NCBI RefSeq assembly: GCF_000421625.1
Contig: NZ_ATXJ01000002.1
Coordinates: 124,001-188,000, forward strand
From: Thermus islandicus DSM 21543
Lineage (GTDB): Bacteria > Deinococcota > Deinococci > Deinococcales > Thermaceae
Length of the DNA: 64,000 nucleotides
Direction: 5' to 3'
Positions 45,770-53,448 of this stretch are shown one piece after another (position 1 is the stretch's first letter; each line of letters opens with the position of its first letter). The notes under the pieces are model-generated. The model did not search any database. It saw only the letters and a list, made by a program, of their open reading frames with translations, and was not told where the DNA came from. Made by a program: the position numbers and the translations under genes.

Positions 45770-46761
45770 GGGTGGCGGTGGTGGGGGCCACGGGGGCCGT
45801 GGGGCGGGAGATCCTCAAGGTCCTCGAGGCCCGGAACTTTCCCCTAAGCGAGCTCCGCCTCTACGCCTCTTTCCGCTCCGCCGGGGCGCGCCTTCCCTTC
45901 CGCGGGGAGGAGGTGCCGGTGGAGCCCCTGCCCGAGGGGCCTTTGCCGGTGGACCTCGTGCTGGCCAGCGCTGGGGGGGCGGTCTCCAAGGCCTGGGCCC
46001 CGGTGTGGGCGGAGGGCGGGGCTTTGGTCGTGGACAACTCCAGCGCCTGGCGCTACGAGCCCTGGGTGCCCCTGGTGGTCCCCGAGGTGAACCGGGAGAG
46101 GATCTTTGAGCACCGCGGCCTCATCGCCAACCCCAACTGCACCACCGCCATCCTGGCCATGGCCCTCTGGCCCCTGCACCGGGCCTTTAGGGCCAGGCGG
46201 GTCATCGTGGCCACCTACCAGGCGGCCTCGGGGGCCGGGGCGAAGGCCATGGAGGAGCTCCTCCGGGAGACCCACCGCTTCCTCCACGGGGAAACCCCCA
46301 AGGCGGAGGCCTTCGCCCACCCCCTCCCCTTCAACGTCATCCCCCACATAGACGCCTTCCAGGAGAACGGGTACACCCGGGAGGAGATGAAGGTGGTCTG
46401 GGAAACCCACAAGATCTTCGGGGATGACTCCCTAAAGGTCAGTGCCACGGCGGTGCGGGTCCCCACCTTAAGGGCCCACGCCGAGGCGGTAAGCGTGGAG
46501 TTTGAGCGCCCCGTGACCCCAGAGGAGGCCCGGGAGGTCCTAAGGGAAGCCCCGGGGGTGGAGGTGGTGGACGAGCCTGAGGCCAAGCGCTACCCCATGC
46601 CCCTCACCGCGAGCGGCAAGTGGGACGTGGAGGTGGGGCGGATCCGGAAGAGCCTCGCCTTTGAGAACGGCCTGGACTTCTTCGTGGTGGGGGACCAGCT
46701 CCTGAAGGGGGCCGCCTTAAACGCCGTGCAAATCGCCGAGGAGTGGCTCAAGGGCGCCTGA
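45766..46761 (+). CDS. asd: Aspartate-semialdehyde dehydrogenase
   Basis: 331-aa NADP-dependent enzyme reducing aspartyl phosphate to aspartate semialdehyde, the branch point to Lys/diaminopimelate, Thr and Met. The N-terminal Rossmann motif is [19 protein letters not shown]. Catalytic Cys is in [14 protein letters not shown], and the substrate His in [20 protein letters not shown] lies five bases before the ATG. Lysine in Thermus is made by the aminoadipate route, so the main demand is probably Thr, Met and cell-wall precursors. The end overlaps tlyA by 14 bases. Confidence 0.95.
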   Translation: MRVAVVGATGAVGREILKVLEARNFPLSELRLYASFRSAGARLPFRGEEVPVEPLPEGPLPVDLVLASAGGAVSKAWAPVWAEGGALVVDNSSAWRYEPWVPLVVPEVNRERIFEHRGLIANPNCTTAILAMALWPLHRAFRARRVIVATYQAASGAGAKAMEELLRETHRFLHGETPKAEAFAHPLPFNVIPHIDAFQENGYTREEMKVVWETHKIFGDDSLKVSATAVRVPTLRAHAEAVSVEFERPVTPEEAREVLREAPGVEVVDEPEAKRYPMPLTASGKWDVEVGRIRKSLAFENGLDFFVVGDQLLKGAALNAVQIAEEWLKGA

Positions 46762-47455
46762 GCCAAAGCCAGTACTCCAGGTTCCCCTCCTTGCCCGGGA
46801 GGGGGCTTTCCCTTTCCCCCAGGACCTGGAAGCCAAGCTCTAGGGCCTTCTCCCGCACCCGCTTCAGGGCCTCCTCCCGCTTTGCCTCCTCCCGCACCAC
46901 CCCCTTGTGGGCTTTCGGCCCGAGCTCAAACTGGGGCTTGACCAGGACCAAGGCCTCTCCCCCTGGTCTTACGAGGGCGTGCACGTTGGGGAGGAGAAGG
47001 GTAGAAGAGATGAAGGAAACGTCCATGACCGCGAGGTCCACGAGTTCGGGCAGGCGCACGGTGCGGGCGTCCTGCTCCTCGAGGCGCACCACCCTAGGGT
47101 CCTGGCGCAAGGAGGGGTGGAGCTGGCCCTTGCCCACGTCCACCGCATACACGCGCTTCGCCCCCTTTTCCAGAAGCACCTGGGTGAAGCCCCCCGTGCT
47201 GGCCCCCAAGTCTGCGGCTACCTTTCCTGCCACCGCCACGGGGAAGCCCTCCAGGGCCCCGAGGAGCTTGTACGCCCCCCGGCCCACGTAGCGCTCCGCC
47301 GCGAGAAGGGCCACCTCCGCCCCCTCGGGCACGGGGTGGGCGGGCTTGGTGACCACCTTCCCCTCCACCCGCACCCTCCCCTCGGCGATGAGGCGCTTGG
47401 CCTTCTCCCGGCTCTCCGCAAGGCCCTTCTCCACCAGGTACCGGTCCAGGCGCAC
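46748..47455 (-). CDS. tlyA: TlyA-family rRNA methyltransferase / S4-domain protein
   Basis: 235-aa protein with an N-terminal S4 RNA-binding domain ([22 protein letters not shown], then [17 protein letters not shown]) and an FtsJ-like methyltransferase domain ([51 protein letters not shown]). TlyA enzymes 2'-O-methylate 16S and/or 23S rRNA (capreomycin sensitivity) and some act as haemolysins. The GTG start follows a CATAAT box by six bases; it is divergent from a small gene with only 17 bases between starts. Confidence 0.92.
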   Translation of the reverse strand: MRLDRYLVEKGLAESREKAKRLIAEGRVRVEGKVVTKPAHPVPEGAEVALLAAERYVGRGAYKLLGALEGFPVAVAGKVAADLGASTGGFTQVLLEKGAKRVYAVDVGKGQLHPSLRQDPRVVRLEEQDARTVRLPELVDLAVMDVSFISSTLLLPNVHALVRPGGEALVLVKPQFELGPKAHKGVVREEAKREEALKRVREKALELGFQVLGERESPLPGKEGNLEYWLWLRRP

Positions 47456-47460
47456 GAGGG

Positions 47461-47467
47461 TATTATG
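47461..47467. promoter_or_regulatory. Overlapping divergent -10 boxes (tlyA / 103-aa orf)
   Basis: TATTAT on plus (47461-47466) and CATAAT on minus (47467-47462) share five base pairs. Each ends six bases from its own GTG start (47473 plus, 47455 minus). Confidence 0.65.
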
Positions 47468-47472
47468 GACCG

Positions 47473-47784
47473 GTGGAGCCGGAGCTTTCCGGTACCTGGT
47501 ACGTTCTGGAGGGGGAACCCGGGGAGCACCTGGTGGTGGAGGCCCCGGGGCGGCGGCTTTCCGGCATCTGGACCAAGAGGTCCCTGGCCGAGGCCTTCCT
47601 CGCCCACCACGAGGGGCTTGGTATGCGGGTGAGTTCCCTGGAGAGCCGGGCTCTGAAGGAGGCGTTCCTCAGGGCCCTGGGGATGCTTCAGGTGGAGGCC
47701 GTCCTGGTAGACTACCGCCCTGGGGTCCACCGGGCGCGGGTGGTGCGGGTGGAGGAGCTCTTGAAGGAGGTGCGGGATGCGTAA
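47473..47784 (+). CDS. Hypothetical 103-aa cytosolic protein
   Basis: Soluble alpha/beta-looking protein (SGTWYVLEGEPGEHLVVEAP, later VEAVLVDYRPGVHRARVVRV). The alternating strands and the DY-RP motif faintly recall SseB-like proteins, but I cannot assign it. The GTG start follows TATTAT by six bases. It overlaps the next gene by eight bases, so the two are probably translated together. Its promoter overlaps that of tlyA on the other strand. Confidence 0.65.
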   Translation: MEPELSGTWYVLEGEPGEHLVVEAPGRRLSGIWTKRSLAEAFLAHHEGLGMRVSSLESRALKEAFLRALGMLQVEAVLVDYRPGVHRARVVRVEELLKEVRDA

Positions 47785-48205
47785 GTGGGCATGGCTTTTG
47801 GTGTTGGCCTCAGGGCTCGCCCTGGGGCAGAAGGCCGAGGTGAGCCTGGGGAGTCCCTTCGGGCTTCAGGGAGGTCTGCGCTTCGCCCTTGTGCCCTTCC
47901 TGGCCGAGGGGCGGGTGTACGTTGGGGCAGGCCTCGAGGCCCTGGGAGGGGGGGTGGACCTCCTCTTCAAGGTCCCCCTCACGGACCTCTACCTGGGCCT
48001 GGGGGCCTTCTACGGTAGCGGGCCGACCCTTTCCCTTCCCCGGGACGGGGCGGGCCAGGGGGGCGTGCGGGGGGTCTTGGGCACCTGGCTCAACCTGCCC
48101 CTACCCCTCGTGGGGGTCTACTTGGAGCTCCACCCCGTCTACTACCTGGCCCCCGCCCGAACCTTTGGCGTGGGCGGAGCCTTGGGCCTGAGCGTAGGGC
48201 TTTAG
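47777..48205 (+). CDS. Small exported beta-rich protein, possibly outer membrane
   Basis: 142-aa protein with a clear signal peptide (MRKWAWLLVLASGLALG, then Gln). The mature part alternates hydrophobic and glycine residues (SLGSPFGLQGGLRFALVPFL, VYVGAGLEALGGGVDLLFKV, LYLGLGAFYGSG, VYLELHPVYYLAPA, FGVGGALGLSVGL) and ends in a hydrophobic residue. This is the pattern of a small transmembrane beta-barrel or barrel fragment. No named family is recognised. It overlaps the upstream gene by eight bases and converges on the GlnRS gene with a four-base overlap. Confidence 0.68.
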   Translation: MRKWAWLLVLASGLALGQKAEVSLGSPFGLQGGLRFALVPFLAEGRVYVGAGLEALGGGVDLLFKVPLTDLYLGLGAFYGSGPTLSLPRDGAGQGGVRGVLGTWLNLPLPLVGVYLELHPVYYLAPARTFGVGGALGLSVGL

Positions 48206-49848
48206 GCCCGGTACCCCTCCTTGAGGGGCACGATGCGGTTCATGACCAAGGCGCTGGGCCTAGAGTCCACGGGGTCCCGCCAGAAGTAGCCGAGGCGCTC
48301 CAGCTGGTAACGGGTGTCCTCGGGGTCTTGGGCCACGCTCGGCTCAAGGAAGCCCCGCTTCACCACCAGGGCCTCGGGGTTCAGGTTCTTGAGGAACTCC
48401 CCGCCCTCTTCGGGATCCTCGGTGAGGAAGAGGCGGCCGTAGAGCCGGAACTCCACGGGGAGGGCGTGCCGTGCGGAGACCCAGTGGATCACCCCCTTGG
48501 GCTTCATCCCGTCCTCGGGGTTTGCCCCCAAGGTGCCCGGGACCACCCGGGCCTTGAGGAGCTTGACCTCTCCTCCCTCCTCCACCACGTCCTCCAGCTC
48601 AATGACGTAGGCGTGCCGGAGGCGCACCCGCTGGCCCGGGGCAAAGCGCTTCCAGCCCTTGGGGGGATTGAGGCTGAAGTCGGTGCGCTCTATGTAGATC
48701 TCCCCGGAAAAGGGGAGGGGGCGGCTCCCCGCCTTGGGGATGTCCCGGGGCCAGTAGGGGGCCTCTATCCACTCCTCTCCCTCGTAGTTGGTGAGGCGCA
48801 CCTTCAGGGGGTCCACCACGCCTAAGACCCTGGGGGCGATGGGGTTCAGGTCGTCCCGGATGACCTCCTCGAGGAGGTCCATGGGAATCCGGGCCTCGTT
48901 GCGGGAGATCCCGGTCTTGCGCACGAACTCCACGATGGCCTGGGGCCTCACCCCCCTCCGCCTCAGGGCGCGCAGGGTGGGGAGCCTGGGGTCGTCCCAG
49001 CCCGAGACCAAGCCCCCTTCCACCAGCTGGATGAGCTTCCTTTTGGAAAGCACGGTGTGGGTAAGGTCCAACCGGGCGAACTCGTACTGGTGGGGCCTTG
49101 GGGCCTCGGGGAAACCGCACTTGCCCCTGACGTTCTCAATGACCCAGTCGTAGATGGCCCGGTTGTTCTCAAACTCCAGGGTGCAGAGGGAGTGGGAGAT
49201 GCCCTCAATGAAGTCCTCGAGGGGGTGGGCGTAGTCGTACATGGGGTAGACCACCCACCGGTTCCCGGCGTGGTAGTGGGAGGCGTGGACGATGCGGTAG
49301 AGGACGGGGTCCCGGAGCTTGAAGTTGGGGTGGGCTGGGTCTATCTTGGCCCGGAGGACCCGGCTACCCGTGGGGAACTCCCCTCGGGCCATCCGCTGGA
49401 AAAGATCCAGGTTCTCCTCCACGCTGCGCTCCCGATAGGGGCTCGGCTTTCCTTCGGCCCTTAGGGCGCTCATCTCCTCCTCGGGGAGGTCGTCCACGTA
49501 GGCCTTCCCCTCCTCAATGAGGAGGAGGGCGCAGGCGTACATCCGGTCAAAGTAGTCCGAGGCGTAGAAGACGCCGTCCGGGACGAAACCGAGCCAGCGC
49601 ACGTCCTCCTCAATGGCGCGGGCGTACTCCTCCTTTTCCGTTTCGGGGTTGGTGTCGTCCATGCGGAGGTAGCACTCCCCGCCATAGTCCTGGGCCAGGC
49701 CGAAGTTCAAAACGATGCTCCGGGCGTGGCCGATGTGGAGGTAGCCGTTGGGCTCGGGGGGGAAGCGGGTGCGGAGCTTCGCGTACTTTCCCTCCCGGAG
49801 GTCCCTTTCCACGATCTCGGTGATGAAGCAGGGTGGCACAAGGCCCAT
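48202..49848 (-). CDS. glnS: Glutaminyl-tRNA synthetase
   Basis: 548-aa class I synthetase charging tRNA-Gln directly. HIGH appears as GYLHIGHARSIVLNFGLA and the KMSKS equivalent as LSKRKLIQLV; the GlnRS-specific RMDDTNPETEKEEYARAI and VYPMYDYAHPLEDFIEGISHSLCTLEF blocks separate it from GluRS. The C-terminal beta-barrel anticodon domain follows. GlnRS in the Thermus-Deinococcus group is thought to be acquired from another lineage. ATG 49848 is chosen because TACACT ends six bases before it; the longer frame from 49890 is unsupported. It coexists with gatC at 12.7 kb. Confidence 0.95.
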   Translation of the reverse strand: MGLVPPCFITEIVERDLREGKYAKLRTRFPPEPNGYLHIGHARSIVLNFGLAQDYGGECYLRMDDTNPETEKEEYARAIEEDVRWLGFVPDGVFYASDYFDRMYACALLLIEEGKAYVDDLPEEEMSALRAEGKPSPYRERSVEENLDLFQRMARGEFPTGSRVLRAKIDPAHPNFKLRDPVLYRIVHASHYHAGNRWVVYPMYDYAHPLEDFIEGISHSLCTLEFENNRAIYDWVIENVRGKCGFPEAPRPHQYEFARLDLTHTVLSKRKLIQLVEGGLVSGWDDPRLPTLRALRRRGVRPQAIVEFVRKTGISRNEARIPMDLLEEVIRDDLNPIAPRVLGVVDPLKVRLTNYEGEEWIEAPYWPRDIPKAGSRPLPFSGEIYIERTDFSLNPPKGWKRFAPGQRVRLRHAYVIELEDVVEEGGEVKLLKARVVPGTLGANPEDGMKPKGVIHWVSARHALPVEFRLYGRLFLTEDPEEGGEFLKNLNPEALVVKRGFLEPSVAQDPEDTRYQLERLGYFWRDPVDSRPSALVMNRIVPLKEGYRA

Positions 49849-49854
49849 AAGAAA

Positions 49855-49860
49855 AGTGTA
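49855..49860 (-). promoter_or_regulatory. Leaderless -10 box of glnS
   Basis: TACACT on the minus strand, six bases before ATG 49848. No SD. Confidence 0.65.
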
Positions 49861-49879
49861 CCCCCCCACCGGCCCAAAG

Positions 49880-51793
49880 CTACGTCCCAAGGCGGAGGGC
49901 CTTGCCCGCCACGAGGAGGTAGACCTCGGCCTTTTCGGCGAAGAGGGCGTTTACCCGGCCCAGGAGGTCCCGGTAGCGGCGGGCCAGGGGATGGGCGGGG
50001 ACGATGCCCATGCCCACCTCGTTGCTTACGGCGATGACCCGCTTGCCGCTTTCCCCCACCGCCCCTAGGAACCGCCTCGCCTCCTCCAGGGGGTCCAGTC
50101 CCCTCTCCAGGAGGTTCGCCACCCACAGGGTCAGGCAGTCCACCACCACCGTGGGGTAGCGGGCCCGCGCCAAGGCTCCCACGAGGTCTAAGGGCTCCTC
50201 CAGGGTCTCCCAGGTGGGAGGGCGCTCGGCTTGGTGCTGACGGATCCTTTCCGCCATCTCCTCGTCCCTGGCCTCAGCGGTGGCGATGAGGGTGGCGAAG
50301 GGCCCGGCGAGCTTTTGGGCGAAGCGGCTTTTGCCGCTTTTCGCCCCTCCCAGGAGGAGCACGAGGCCGGGGGATGGGGGAGGGTCGGGGGCCTTAGGCA
50401 TCCCTGCGGGTAAGCGCCCGCCCGAAAGCCCTAAGGCCTGGTAGAGGGGCTTTAGGTCCAGGTGCTCCTCCAGGGCGTCTGCCAGCCGGTCTAGGCTCTC
50501 CTCCAAGGCCCTCGCCTTCCGCCCGAAGAGGGCCTGCTGCACCCCGGGGTTCTCCAGGAGGCCGTGGAGCCAGGTGGCGAGCAGGCTTCCTTGCTGGTGG
50601 AAGAGGGGGAGGCCTTGGCCGTGGTGGATCTCGTACCCCTCCACCTCGAGGCCCTCGAGCCTTCCCCAGTAGCCCGAAAGCCCCTGAAGCCGCACCCGCC
50701 TCTTCTCCACCGTTTTCTCCGCCACCATCCTCACCCGGTAGGGGAGGAGGCCCAGGCCGGGGAAGGCCCCCTTTTCCTCCACCCCCTCCTCGTCCAGAAG
50801 GGCTTGGGAAAGCATCTCCGCACCGCCGCATACGGCGAGGACGGGCTTGCCCTCTTCCAGGTGCCGCTTTAGCAGAGGGAGGAAGGCCCTGAGCCAGGGG
50901 AGGTCCCGCGCCGGGAGGCGGCTTCCCGGGAGGACGAGGAGCTCTGCTCCCTCTGCCTCCTCAGGGAGGGTGGCGTACCGGACCCGGGCGAGCTCCGCAA
51001 GGGGCCAGAACTCGTCCAGGTTGGCGGCGTGAGGGTAGCGGAGGATGGCCACTTTGGGGCCTTCTTTCCCCTCGAGGCGGTGGCGGAAGCCGTCCTCCTC
51101 GGGGAAGGCGAGGGGGAGCAGGGGGAGGGTGCCGAGGACCGGGAGGCCGGTCCAATCCCTAAGGAGGCCGTAGGCGGGCCTTAGGAGCTCCAGGTTCCCC
51201 CGGAATTTGTTGAAGGCGAAACCCACGAGCCTCCTTCGGTGCTCTCCCAGGAGGGCAAAGGTGCCGTAAAGCGCCCCCAAAGCCCCTCCCTGGTCCACGT
51301 CGGCCACCAGGAGGGCCTTGGCCTCCGCCCACTCCGCCACCTTGAGGTTCGGCAGGTCGGGCCAGAGGTTCCGCTCCACCGGGCTTCCCGCCCCTTCCAG
51401 CACAAGGAGGTCGTACTCGGCCAGAAGGCCTTCCAAGGCTTCGCGGATGGGGGCCTCGAGGTGGGGCTTCCGCTCCTGCCACGGAAGCCGGGAGAGCCTG
51501 GGGTCCACCTTACCCCACACCACCACCTGGGCGCCCTTCTCCCCGAAGGGCTTGACCAGGACAGGGTTCATGCGCACCTCGGGCTCGGCGCCTGCGGCCA
51601 GGGCCTGGAGCCACTGGGCGGTGGCCACCTCCCCCCCCTGGGCCACCCGGGCGTGGTTCGCCATGTTCTGAGCCTTAAAGGGGGCGGCCTTCAGGCCGAG
51701 CCTGCGGAAGTGGCGGAGAAGCCCTGCGGCGAAGAGGCTTTTCCCTACCCCGCTCCCCGTGCCCCAAACGATGAGGGCCTTACCCCTTCTCAA
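49880..51793 (-). CDS. CobQ-CobU fusion: cobyric acid synthase + adenosylcobinamide kinase/guanylyltransferase
   Basis: 637-aa bifunctional protein. Residues 1-~460 are cobyric acid synthase: the dethiobiotin-synthetase-like P-loop VWGTGSGVGKSLFAAGLLRH and KAQNMANHARVAQGGE, then a glutamine amidotransferase with nucleophile Cys in VLAVCGGAEMLS and late His in GYEIHHG. After a Pro-rich linker, residues ~475-637 are CobU/CobP with P-loop LLLGGAKSGKSRFAQKL, VVDCLTLWVANLLE and VSNEVGMGIVPAHPLARRYRD. So one chain amidates the corrin ring and later activates the aminopropanol side chain. The TTG start overlaps the HEPN gene by 14 bases. I know of these as separate proteins in most species. Confidence 0.92.
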   Translation of the reverse strand: MRRGKALIVWGTGSGVGKSLFAAGLLRHFRRLGLKAAPFKAQNMANHARVAQGGEVATAQWLQALAAGAEPEVRMNPVLVKPFGEKGAQVVVWGKVDPRLSRLPWQERKPHLEAPIREALEGLLAEYDLLVLEGAGSPVERNLWPDLPNLKVAEWAEAKALLVADVDQGGALGALYGTFALLGEHRRRLVGFAFNKFRGNLELLRPAYGLLRDWTGLPVLGTLPLLPLAFPEEDGFRHRLEGKEGPKVAILRYPHAANLDEFWPLAELARVRYATLPEEAEGAELLVLPGSRLPARDLPWLRAFLPLLKRHLEEGKPVLAVCGGAEMLSQALLDEEGVEEKGAFPGLGLLPYRVRMVAEKTVEKRRVRLQGLSGYWGRLEGLEVEGYEIHHGQGLPLFHQQGSLLATWLHGLLENPGVQQALFGRKARALEESLDRLADALEEHLDLKPLYQALGLSGGRLPAGMPKAPDPPPSPGLVLLLGGAKSGKSRFAQKLAGPFATLIATAEARDEEMAERIRQHQAERPPTWETLEEPLDLVGALARARYPTVVVDCLTLWVANLLERGLDPLEEARRFLGAVGESGKRVIAVSNEVGMGIVPAHPLARRYRDLLGRVNALFAEKAEVYLLVAGKALRLGT

Positions 51794-52061
51794 GGCGCCC
51801 CCCCACGGCTTTTAGGATCGCCTGGGCGTCCTCCAGGGCCTTCTTGGCTTCCTCCGGAGGGAGATCCTGGAGGAGCCGGGTGAGGCTGTGGCCCCAGGGG
51901 TCCAGGCCCAGGGCGATTAGGGCTTTCTCCCCGGCCTGCTGGGCAAGAAAGGCAGCCTGGGCGTGCTTGCCCCTCTCCAGGAGGGCCTTTGCCGCCTCCC
52001 AGTCGTCCCAGGCTTGGGCGAGCCAGCGGCGGGCCTCAAGCCGGCGTTTTTCCACGCTCAT
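51780..52061 (-). CDS. HEPN-domain protein (toxin-like partner of MNT)
   Basis: 93-aa HEPN protein: EARRWLAQAWDDWEAAKALL, then ERGKHAQAAFLAQQAGEKALIALGL is the standard first half, with the conserved helix AFLAQQAGEKALIAL. The second half contains LTRLLQDLP. The catalytic Rx4-6H of RNase-type HEPN proteins is not obvious, so toxicity is uncertain. HEPN partners of minimal nucleotidyltransferases form type VII toxin-antitoxin pairs, in which the MNT AMPylates the HEPN toxin. The MNT gene just upstream is frameshifted, so the pair may be inactive. Confidence 0.83.
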   Translation of the reverse strand: MSVEKRRLEARRWLAQAWDDWEAAKALLERGKHAQAAFLAQQAGEKALIALGLDPWGHSLTRLLQDLPPEEAKKALEDAQAILKAVGGRLEKG

Positions 52062-52325
52062 AAAGCGGTTTCGCCTCCCGTAGCACCCCTTGGAGGAAGG
52101 GGAGGTTCCGGCGCTCTTGGAACGCCTCGGGGGTGAGGACGATGGCCTCCACGGGGAGGGGGGCATCCTGGAGGAGCTCCAGGACGAGGCCGATGCGCTT
52201 AAGGGGAGGGAGGTGCGGGCCACCATCAGGAGGTCCAGATCCGACCTTCGGTCCGCCGTCCCCCGGGCGTGGGAGCCGAAGAGGTAGAGGGCCTCCTCCA
52301 GGTAGCGGGCGAGCCCCGGGGTCAT
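52036..52325 (-). pseudogene. MNT-type nucleotidyltransferase gene, frameshifted
   Basis: The ATG-started frame reads ALYLFGSHARGTADRRSDLDLLMVA, the exact GSxxRGxxxxxSDxD nucleotidyltransferase site, then turns to junk. One frame over, PPLKRIGLVLELLQDAPLPV and EAIVLTPEAFQERRNLPFLQ, then GVLREAKPLYERG, continue the family and end inside the HEPN start. One missing base near 52200-52218 would restore a protein of about 96 aa. It is therefore a broken or possibly frameshift-programmed antitoxin. Promoter TAGACT ends six bases before the ATG, so the gene is still transcribed. Confidence 0.8.
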
Positions 52326-53326
52326 GCCCCCAGTCTAGCAAGAACCCCTTCCAGGGCCTCGAGGAGGGCCCCAATGGCCTCCTCGCCTTGGGCCGAAAGG
52401 CGGATCCATTCAGAAAGGCCAAAGCTGGTGCCGTCCCGCACCCTTATGCCCCTTTCCCTTAGGGCCCTGGCCACCTCCGTGGCCCGGCCTACGCGGGCCA
52501 GGAGGAAGTTGGCGGGGCTTTCCCGGACCTCGAGGCCGAGCCCCCTAAGCCCCTCCGCCAGGAGGCGCCGCAGGCGGTAGAGCTCCCTGCGGCTCTCCCG
52601 GAGCCAGGCCTGCGCCGCCGGGTCCAGCTGTCCGAGGAGGAGGGCTTCTCCATAGACGGACACGGGCCAGCTTGGGGCCAGGTTCCGGAAATGGGTAAGG
52701 TCCAAGGGCGCCACAAGGTACCCGGCCCTCACCCCCGTGAGGCCGTGGGCCTTGTTGGGGCTGTAAAGGCGCCACACCCCATGGGGGAGGGCGGGAGGGG
52801 CTTCCAGGAGCTCGTAGTAGGCCAGGTCCAGGACCAAGGCCGTGTGCCCTTCCCGCGCCAGGGCGGCCGCTTCCTCCAAGAAGGCGTACACCTCCCCCGT
52901 GGGGTTGTTGGGAACGCAGAGGAAGGCGAGGCTCGCCCGGGGCAGGAGGGCGAGGAAGGCCTCGGGGCCTTCTGCCTCCCAAAGGGGCAGGTCCAGGGCC
53001 CTGGCGGCCCGGGCGTACTCGCTGAATGTAGGGGGCAGGAGGAGCATGGGCCCCCGCAGGTAGGTCCACCGCGCCAGGCGGTGGATGAGCTCGCTTGTCC
53101 CCGTGCCCACGGCCACCTGTTCCTCCGCCACCCCGTGGGCCTGGGCCAGGAGGCGGTGAACCTTGCGGTACAGGGGATCGGGGTAGCGGCTCGGGTCTAC
53201 CCGCTGGAGGTACTCCAGGATCACCGGATTGGGCCCGAGGGCGTTGGCGTTGGTGGAGAAGTCGTAGAGGGGCTCCGGACCCCCGTCGGGCCCCCCGTGG
53301 ATGGGCCGAAGCACATCGTCCAGCAC
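52322..53326 (-). CDS. CobD-like threonine-phosphate decarboxylase (aminotransferase fold)
   Basis: 334-aa PLP-dependent protein of the HisC/CobD group. It begins with a short HGG and DFSTNANALGPNPVILEYL, typical of CobD rather than HisC, and keeps CVPNNPTGEVYAFLE, LVLDLAYYELLE and the PLP lysine region YSPNKAHGLTGVRAGYLVA. In cobalamin synthesis such enzymes form aminopropanol phosphate from L-threonine phosphate, the substrate that CbiB joins to cobyric acid. The neighbouring CobQ-CobU and CbiB genes support this role over histidinol-phosphate transamination. The GTG start has only a weak GAAAAT box six bases upstream. The 53327-53448 gap to the divergent FBP aldolase gene holds no other gene. 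Confidence 0.85.
   Translation of the reverse strand: MLDDVLRPIHGGPDGGPEPLYDFSTNANALGPNPVILEYLQRVDPSRYPDPLYRKVHRLLAQAHGVAEEQVAVGTGTSELIHRLARWTYLRGPMLLLPPTFSEYARAARALDLPLWEAEGPEAFLALLPRASLAFLCVPNNPTGEVYAFLEEAAALAREGHTALVLDLAYYELLEAPPALPHGVWRLYSPNKAHGLTGVRAGYLVAPLDLTHFRNLAPSWPVSVYGEALLLGQLDPAAQAWLRESRRELYRLRRLLAEGLRGLGLEVRESPANFLLARVGRATEVARALRERGIRVRDGTSFGLSEWIRLSAQGEEAIGALLEALEGVLARLGA
52332..52337 (-). promoter_or_regulatory. Leaderless -10 box of the MNT gene
   Basis: TAGACT on the minus strand, six bases before ATG 52325 and inside the 3' end of the upstream decarboxylase gene. Confidence 0.6.
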
Positions 53327-53448
53327 GCCCCCATTTTCCAGGGTCCTGCCTCTTGGGATGTGGGCCTGGGCTAAAGGTTGCCCCGGGGGGGGAGGCCTTG
53401 GCTTGCGGGGAAGGCGGCCCCCGTGGAAGCATGGAAATGGAGGGTCCT

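Noticed and set aside
53095-53448. N-terminal extension of the FBP aldolase/phosphatase from 53095
   Set aside because: Antisense to the CobD-like gene and Pro-rich. ATG 53449 has an SD and starts the family sequence.
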